From assembly GCA_900756945.1 (NCBI GenBank), contig CAAELZ010000041.1, positions 1-27,970 on the forward strand: a stretch of 27,970 nt of DNA, given 5' to 3'. Shown here piece after piece: positions 23,981-27,970 of this stretch. Both the position numbers and the translations under genes were made by a program. This DNA is from an uncultured Collinsella sp. GTDB lineage: Bacteria > Actinomycetota > Coriobacteriia > Coriobacteriales > Coriobacteriaceae. Under the pieces are notes generated by a model, which worked only from the letters and a program-made list of their open reading frames with translations, was not told the DNA's origin and searched no databases. The first letter of the stretch is position 1. Each line of letters opens with the position of its first letter.

Positions 23981-25846
23981 CTACCTCGTGTGTGGGATAC
24001 CCAACACGTCGAGCGCGTTAGCCATAATGGACTGGAACGGCACCGCAGCGGCATCTGAGCCGCTCGGCGTTCCGTCGAGCGTGATATAGCACAGCACCTT
24101 GGGCGATTGTGCCGGCGCAAAGCCCATAAAGGACGACATGTAGTTCTCCTTAAGGTAGCCGCCGTTCTCGTCGGCACGTTCGGCCGTGCCGGTCTTGCCC
24201 GCCACGTCATAGCCGTCAACCGCGCCGCCAACGCCCGTTCCCTCGGACACGACCGTCTGCATGCACGATGTCACCTGGGATGCGGCGTCCTCCGAAATCG
24301 CGCGTTCACCTTCGCCCCAGTCCTTCTCGTCGCCTTTGCTGGACTTATAGAAGTGCGGGGTCATCATCACGCCGCCGTTGGCGATGCCGCCCACGGCACG
24401 TGCGATCTCAATCGGCGAGACAGACAGCGCCTGCCCAAAGCTCATCGAGCCCAGCGTGGCGCCGTCATACTGGTCACGCTCCTTGACGATGCCCAGGCTC
24501 TCGCCCGGAAAATCGACACCCGAGCTGTGACCGATGCCCCACTTGTCCACATAGGCGGCAAAGTCGTCGGCACCGATCTTGCGCCCCACCAGGACAAAGC
24601 CCACGTTGGACGAACGGCGCATCATCTCGCGCACATCCATGGTCATGGCGTAGTCGCGCTTGTCGGCATCGGTGACGGTATCGTCGCCCACCTTGATGCT
24701 CGCCGGCACCTCAAACGACGTACTCGATCGCACGACGCCCAAGTCGAAGCCGGCGCCCGCCACGAGTGTCTTAAAGACCGAGCCGGGCTCGTAGGCGTCG
24801 GTAACCAGGCGCAGGTTCATATCTTCGGTCTTGGCGTTTTCCAAATCGGTCTGGTCGTAGGTCGGGTACGAGCAGGCGGCGAGAATTTCACCAGTCGTGG
24901 GGTCGGTGACCAAAGCCGAGCCGTTCTTGGCCTTTGTCTTCTCGACAGCCTCTGCCAGAGCGTCCTCAGCCGCACGCTGGATATTGACATCGAGCGTCGT
25001 CACGATGTCAACGCCGTCGACCGCAGCCACCTTTTTATAGGCACCGCCCGCGATATAGCTGCCGTCCCTCGCGCGCTCGCGCACGAGAGAACCGTTCGTG
25101 CCGGTCAGAAGCTTGTTGTATTGCTTTTCGAGACCCGTCAAGCCGTCGTTGTCTACATTCACTACACCCAGCACCTGCGATGCCAGATTGCCGTATGGAT
25201 ATACGCGCTTTATAGCCTGCTCAAAAAGCACGCCGGGCAGGTTCTTCTTCTCCAGCGCCGCAGCATCGTCTTCGTCCACCTGGCGCTTGATATACACCCA
25301 GGTTCCATCGGACTCAACGAGCTTACGGCAGGTCTTTTTATCGATTCCAGTTGCCTTGACCAGCGCCGACACTGTCTTGTCAACATCCTCGACAAGCTGC
25401 GGGTTCACGGCGATGTTGCGACATTCGACCGACGATGCCAGCACGTTACCGTTGCGGTCGTAGATGGTGCCGCGTTTGGCATAGAGGGTCTGCGCAAGCA
25501 GGCGGCGCGCATCGGCACGCTCGCGCAGTTTATCGGCTTCGACAATTTGATAGTCGGCAAGGCGAAAGACGCCCAAGCTCAAACCAAGCCCGATGAAGCC
25601 CATGACGGCTTTGCGGCGAGGCAGAGGCGTGCCTGTGAGCCATTCGGTCGACGAACTCTTGCGCGACCTGGTATTATGCACTTGAGGGCCGCCCGAGCCG
25701 CGAAGTCGCGACGCCGGGTCGTTGCCACGGGACTGCCCGGCGTTGTAAGATTGCCGACCCGTTCCTTGATAACCAGAACGTCCCCGCGACGAGGGACGTC
25801 CAGAACCGCGGCCCCCGTCGGAACCGCGGCGATAGTCATTTGTCAT
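23981..25846 (-). CDS. ftsI: Septal penicillin-binding protein (class B PBP, FtsI-type)
   Basis: A 621-residue class B PBP that cross-links septal peptidoglycan and works with FtsW. Residues 1-80 are a cytoplasmic Arg/Gly/Ser-rich tail, followed by one membrane anchor (about 81-99) and a pedestal domain beginning RGTIYDRNG (125-133). The transpeptidase domain has all active-site motifs: SVFK with catalytic S356, SSN (412-414) and KTGT (551-554). No PASTA domain is present. The tail is unusually long compared with FtsI of most Gram-negative bacteria. The start lies 17 bases after the FtsL-like gene and has only a weak ribosome site. Confidence 0.95.
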   Translation of the reverse strand: MTNDYRRGSDGGRGSGRPSSRGRSGYQGTGRQSYNAGQSRGNDPASRLRGSGGPQVHNTRSRKSSSTEWLTGTPLPRRKAVMGFIGLGLSLGVFRLADYQIVEADKLRERADARRLLAQTLYAKRGTIYDRNGNVLASSVECRNIAVNPQLVEDVDKTVSALVKATGIDKKTCRKLVESDGTWVYIKRQVDEDDAAALEKKNLPGVLFEQAIKRVYPYGNLASQVLGVVNVDNDGLTGLEKQYNKLLTGTNGSLVRERARDGSYIAGGAYKKVAAVDGVDIVTTLDVNIQRAAEDALAEAVEKTKAKNGSALVTDPTTGEILAACSYPTYDQTDLENAKTEDMNLRLVTDAYEPGSVFKTLVAGAGFDLGVVRSSTSFEVPASIKVGDDTVTDADKRDYAMTMDVREMMRRSSNVGFVLVGRKIGADDFAAYVDKWGIGHSSGVDFPGESLGIVKERDQYDGATLGSMSFGQALSVSPIEIARAVGGIANGGVMMTPHFYKSSKGDEKDWGEGERAISEDAASQVTSCMQTVVSEGTGVGGAVDGYDVAGKTGTAERADENGGYLKENYMSSFMGFAPAQSPKVLCYITLDGTPSGSDAAAVPFQSIMANALDVLGIPHTR

Positions 25847-25863
25847 ACTCAGCTACCGTCTTG

Positions 25864-26334
25864 CTACTGAGCGGTCGCGGTCGCATTGGCGCCCGCGGCT
25901 GCATCCTGCGAAAAGTCAAGTGTAACGCTCTCGCCGGGCTCCACCATGCCATAAGCGCCCGCAAGGTCGCGAATGCGCGTGTCGGCGCCATAGACCGAAT
26001 GCATGACCTCCAGGTCGGAGCTCTCATCGGTCGCCTTTTCGAGCGTGTTGGTAAGCTCGGCGTTGCTGTTGAGCACCTGGGCCGTAACGCCGGCGAGCGC
26101 CACGCGGGCGACGCCGATCGTCATGAAGATAGCCGCAATGATGCAAAACGTTTTAAGAACGCTCATGAAAACCGGGCTTACCGCCTGGTTTGCCTGACGG
26201 CCCGCGCCCGTGTAGACATCAAAGCGCGGCGTGCGCTGCTCACGGGGAGCAACGGGGGCCTGCGGCGTCTCACGATAGGCGGGCATGGCGTTCATATCAT
26301 AGGCGAGTGCTGCGTTTGAAGTGTTGTAGCCCAT
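25864..26334 (-). CDS. ftsL: FtsL-like bitopic division protein
   Basis: A 156-residue single-pass membrane protein placed exactly where ftsL lies in dcw clusters. Residues 1-55 are hydrophilic and cytoplasmic, about 57-82 are a strong membrane helix (VFMSVLKTFCIIAAIFM and following), and 83-115 form a short coiled-coil-like stretch (TAQVLNSNAELTNTLEKATDESSDLEV). The C-terminal segment IRDLAGAYGMVEPGESVTLDF resembles the end of FtsL/DivIC-like proteins. FtsL activates FtsWI through FtsQ/B. Sequence identity in this family is low, so the name rests on position, topology and length. GGGAGG nine bases before ATG sets the start. Confidence 0.75.
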   Translation of the reverse strand: MGYNTSNAALAYDMNAMPAYRETPQAPVAPREQRTPRFDVYTGAGRQANQAVSPVFMSVLKTFCIIAAIFMTIGVARVALAGVTAQVLNSNAELTNTLEKATDESSDLEVMHSVYGADTRIRDLAGAYGMVEPGESVTLDFSQDAAAGANATATAQ

Positions 26335-26424
26335 GATATGCCGCCTCCCATCCCGAGTACGTTGGTAGTGTGTTTAAGCTTCGTTTATGGTGCGAGCGGG
26401 AGGTCCAATATCGCGCGGTCGCGC

Positions 26425-27390
26425 CTACAGACGCTGCGCCACGCGGATTTTGGCTGATCTCGCCCGAGGGTTGCGCTCAACCTCATCAGGCTGGGCAACC
26501 AAGGGTTTGCGGGTGATGACCTTGAGTATCGGCACGTTGCCGCACACGCACACCGGAATCTCCGGCGGACACGTGCACCCCTGGCTCATCTCCTTAAAGT
26601 GGTTCTTTACGATACGGTCCTCGAGCGAGTGATACGAGATGACGCAGATACGTCCGCCCGGGTTGAGCCACCTGGTGGCGGCATCAAGCCCTCGTTCGAG
26701 CACATCGAGCTCGTGATTGACCTCGATGCGAATGGCCTGGAAACTTTTCTTGGCCGGGTGTCCGCCATGCCGACGAGCGGCAGCCGGGATACCCGCCTTG
26801 ATGATCTCGACAAATTGGCCGGTGGTTTCGATCGGTTCTTGCTCGCGGCGGCGCACGATCTCGCGCGCGATCTGCGAGGCGAACTTCTCTTCGCCGTAGA
26901 CGCGTAGAATCCGGGCGAGGTCGTGTTCGTTATAGGTGTTGATGACCTCAGCTGCGTTTAAGGTGTTATTACCCGGATCCATCCGCATGTCCAATGGGGC
27001 GTCCTCGTTATACGAAAAGCCCCTGCCAGGGATATCGAGTTGCGGTGACGAAACGCCCAAATCGAACAGGAAGCCATCGACCCCGGGCACCTCGGCCGAG
27101 CAAAGCAGCTCGTCCAAGTCGCCGAAGTTGCCCTTCAGCAGCTGGTGCGGAACGCCGGGAACCTCGCGGTCCAGACGGGCGCCAGCGGCCTCGAGGGCCA
27201 TGTCGTCCTGATCGACGCCGAGCAAAAGGCCCGTCTCCCCCACCTGTGCGGCCATCTTTACCGAATGGCCGGCACCGCCAAGGGTGCAATCGCAGACAAC
27301 GGAGCCACTCTTTAGCCGCAACGACTCAAGCACTTCGCCGAGCATGACAGGTTCATGCCGATATTCTTGTGTCAAGATCCCACGCTCCAT
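26425..27390 (-). CDS. rsmH: 16S rRNA C1402 N4-methyltransferase RsmH
   Basis: A 321-residue SAM-dependent enzyme that methylates N4 of cytidine 1402 in the decoding centre of 16S rRNA. Characteristic parts are HEPVMLGEVLESL, DCTLGGAGHSVKM (34-46, SAM loop), GVDQDDMAL, FLFDLGVSSPQLD, GFSYNEDAPLDMRMDP and, near the end, ICVISYHSLEDRIVKNHF. The annotated ATG has a weak ribosome site. A TTG five codons in (27375), preceded at nine bases by GGAG, would give a start closer to typical RsmH length, so either is possible. It lies 20 bases after mraZ. Confidence 0.96.
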   Translation of the reverse strand: MERGILTQEYRHEPVMLGEVLESLRLKSGSVVCDCTLGGAGHSVKMAAQVGETGLLLGVDQDDMALEAAGARLDREVPGVPHQLLKGNFGDLDELLCSAEVPGVDGFLFDLGVSSPQLDIPGRGFSYNEDAPLDMRMDPGNNTLNAAEVINTYNEHDLARILRVYGEEKFASQIAREIVRRREQEPIETTGQFVEIIKAGIPAAARRHGGHPAKKSFQAIRIEVNHELDVLERGLDAATRWLNPGGRICVISYHSLEDRIVKNHFKEMSQGCTCPPEIPVCVCGNVPILKVITRKPLVAQPDEVERNPRARSAKIRVAQRL

Positions 27391-27410
27391 CCGTTACCCG
27401 TGCCTTGCCC

Positions 27411-27845
27411 TTACGAGAAGAAGAGGTCCAGCAGGGCCTCGTCGTCATCGTCCTCATCGGCCGCGGCGCGATCCCAAACCTCAAGGTGGTCGTAGTTGCC
27501 CACAACCGTGACCTCGCGGTCGAGATTCGCCTGCTTGCGGAGAGACTCGGAAAGACCGATACGACCGGCGCTGTCCACATCCATCGACGTGGTGCGCTTG
27601 TTGATCGCCCTCATGAGCTTCTGGTCGTTGATGTCACGCGGGTTAAAACCCTCGTGGCCCTCACGACCCGCGAAGAGTCCTTCGACCCACTTATCGAAGG
27701 CCTCGGCAGAGAACACGTACAGAGCATCGACATCCAGGGCTTTGAACACGCGAACGTGCTCTCCAAGCTCCTCGCGAAGGGGTGCAGGCAGGGACAGACG
27801 ACCTTTTGCATCGAGATTGCGCTCGTATGCACCAGTCATTCCCAT
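27411..27845 (-). CDS. mraZ: Transcriptional regulator MraZ
   Basis: A 144-residue AbrB-like DNA-binding protein that heads the dcw cluster and, in E. coli, represses it. Two SpoVT/AbrB-type repeats are visible: MTGAYERNLDAKGRLSLPAPLR (3-24) and TTSMDVDSAGRIGLSESLRK (about 84-103), each containing the D-x-K/A-GR-hydrophobic motif. The C-terminus is Asp-rich. GGGAGG six bases before ATG sets the start. The DNA just upstream carries G-rich repeats suitable for autoregulation. Confidence 0.96.
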   Translation of the reverse strand: MGMTGAYERNLDAKGRLSLPAPLREELGEHVRVFKALDVDALYVFSAEAFDKWVEGLFAGREGHEGFNPRDINDQKLMRAINKRTTSMDVDSAGRIGLSESLRKQANLDREVTVVGNYDHLEVWDRAAADEDDDDEALLDLFFS

Positions 27846-27881
27846 GTGCGCCCTCCCCTCGGTTACTCAGATGGCACGTAC

Positions 27882-27970
27882 GCGGGGAACCACCCCGCCT
27901 GTCGACGTCATCAATAATATGGGGAACCGCCCCATTTTTCAACACCTTTCCCCACCCCTTCCCCCACCCC
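27882..27970 (-). promoter_or_regulatory. mraZ promoter with G-rich operator repeats
   Basis: On the minus strand TTGAAA (27937-27942) and TATTAT (27914-27919) are spaced by exactly 17 bases. The spacer holds ATGGGG-N5-CCCCAT (27919-27935). A second similar palindrome, GCGGGG-N5-CCCCGC, lies downstream at 27882-27898 in the untranslated leader; both contain GGGGAACC(G/A)CCCC on the plus strand. Upstream, TGGGG occurs at 27962-27966, 27950-27954 and 27930-27934. MraZ in E. coli binds TGGGN direct repeats, so these are likely autoregulatory sites; the window edge cuts the array. Confidence 0.65.

Noticed and set aside
24107..25870. Plus-strand open frame of 587 codons opposite ftsI
   Set aside because: Antisense shadow of a clearly identified penicillin-binding protein; no ribosome site or domain.

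Overview
The window looks like a chromosomal segment from a fairly high-GC Actinomycetota. Three things point there: the ftsZ-pgeF-yggS-sepF-yggT-divIVA gene order, an SepF-type divisome with no ftsA, and DivIVA. Gene content and composition best fit the Coriobacteriia (Collinsella or a close relative). That placement is an inference from gene content, not a database result.

From the right edge leftwards on the minus strand lies a division and cell-wall (dcw) cluster: mraZ, rsmH, an ftsL-like gene, ftsI, murF, mraY, murD, ftsW, murG, murC, murB, ftsQ, ftsZ. These genes make lipid II (MurC, MurD, MurF, MraY, MurG), supply the UDP-MurNAc precursor (MurB), and build the septum (FtsL/Q/I/W/Z). 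murE is missing from its usual place between ftsI and murF. The mraZ promoter is unusually readable: TTGAAA-N17-TATTAT, with a palindrome between the two hexamers, a second copy of its core downstream, and TGGGG repeats upstream.

After an ftsZ terminator the usual downstream set (pgeF, yggS, sepF, yggT, divIVA) is interrupted. A complete high-affinity phosphate operon, pstS-pstC-pstA-pstB-phoU, sits between pgeF and yggS. pgeF overlaps pstS by 4 bases, so the pst genes are probably driven by the promoter in front of pgeF. An 11-bp-period TTACGTT direct repeat there resembles a PhoP box.

The left part carries other genes. On the plus strand are a low-affinity phosphate transporter with its DUF47 partner (pit-DUF47) and a nitroreductase-like gene. 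On the minus strand are a Bax-inhibitor-1 family membrane protein and a small conserved protein that seems to be expressed from a leaderless promoter. Between DUF47 and the nitroreductase lie a long near-perfect inverted repeat and a G/T-rich patch that runs into the 5' half of the nitroreductase gene.

The most interesting points are the phosphate operon embedded in the division cluster with a candidate PhoP box, the likely AUC start codon of yggT, the mraZ promoter/operator layout, the leaderless small gene, and the repeat plus composition break at 3250-3765. No CRISPR array, tRNA, rRNA, insertion sequence or prophage was seen, and nothing supports a wholly new defence or metabolic system.
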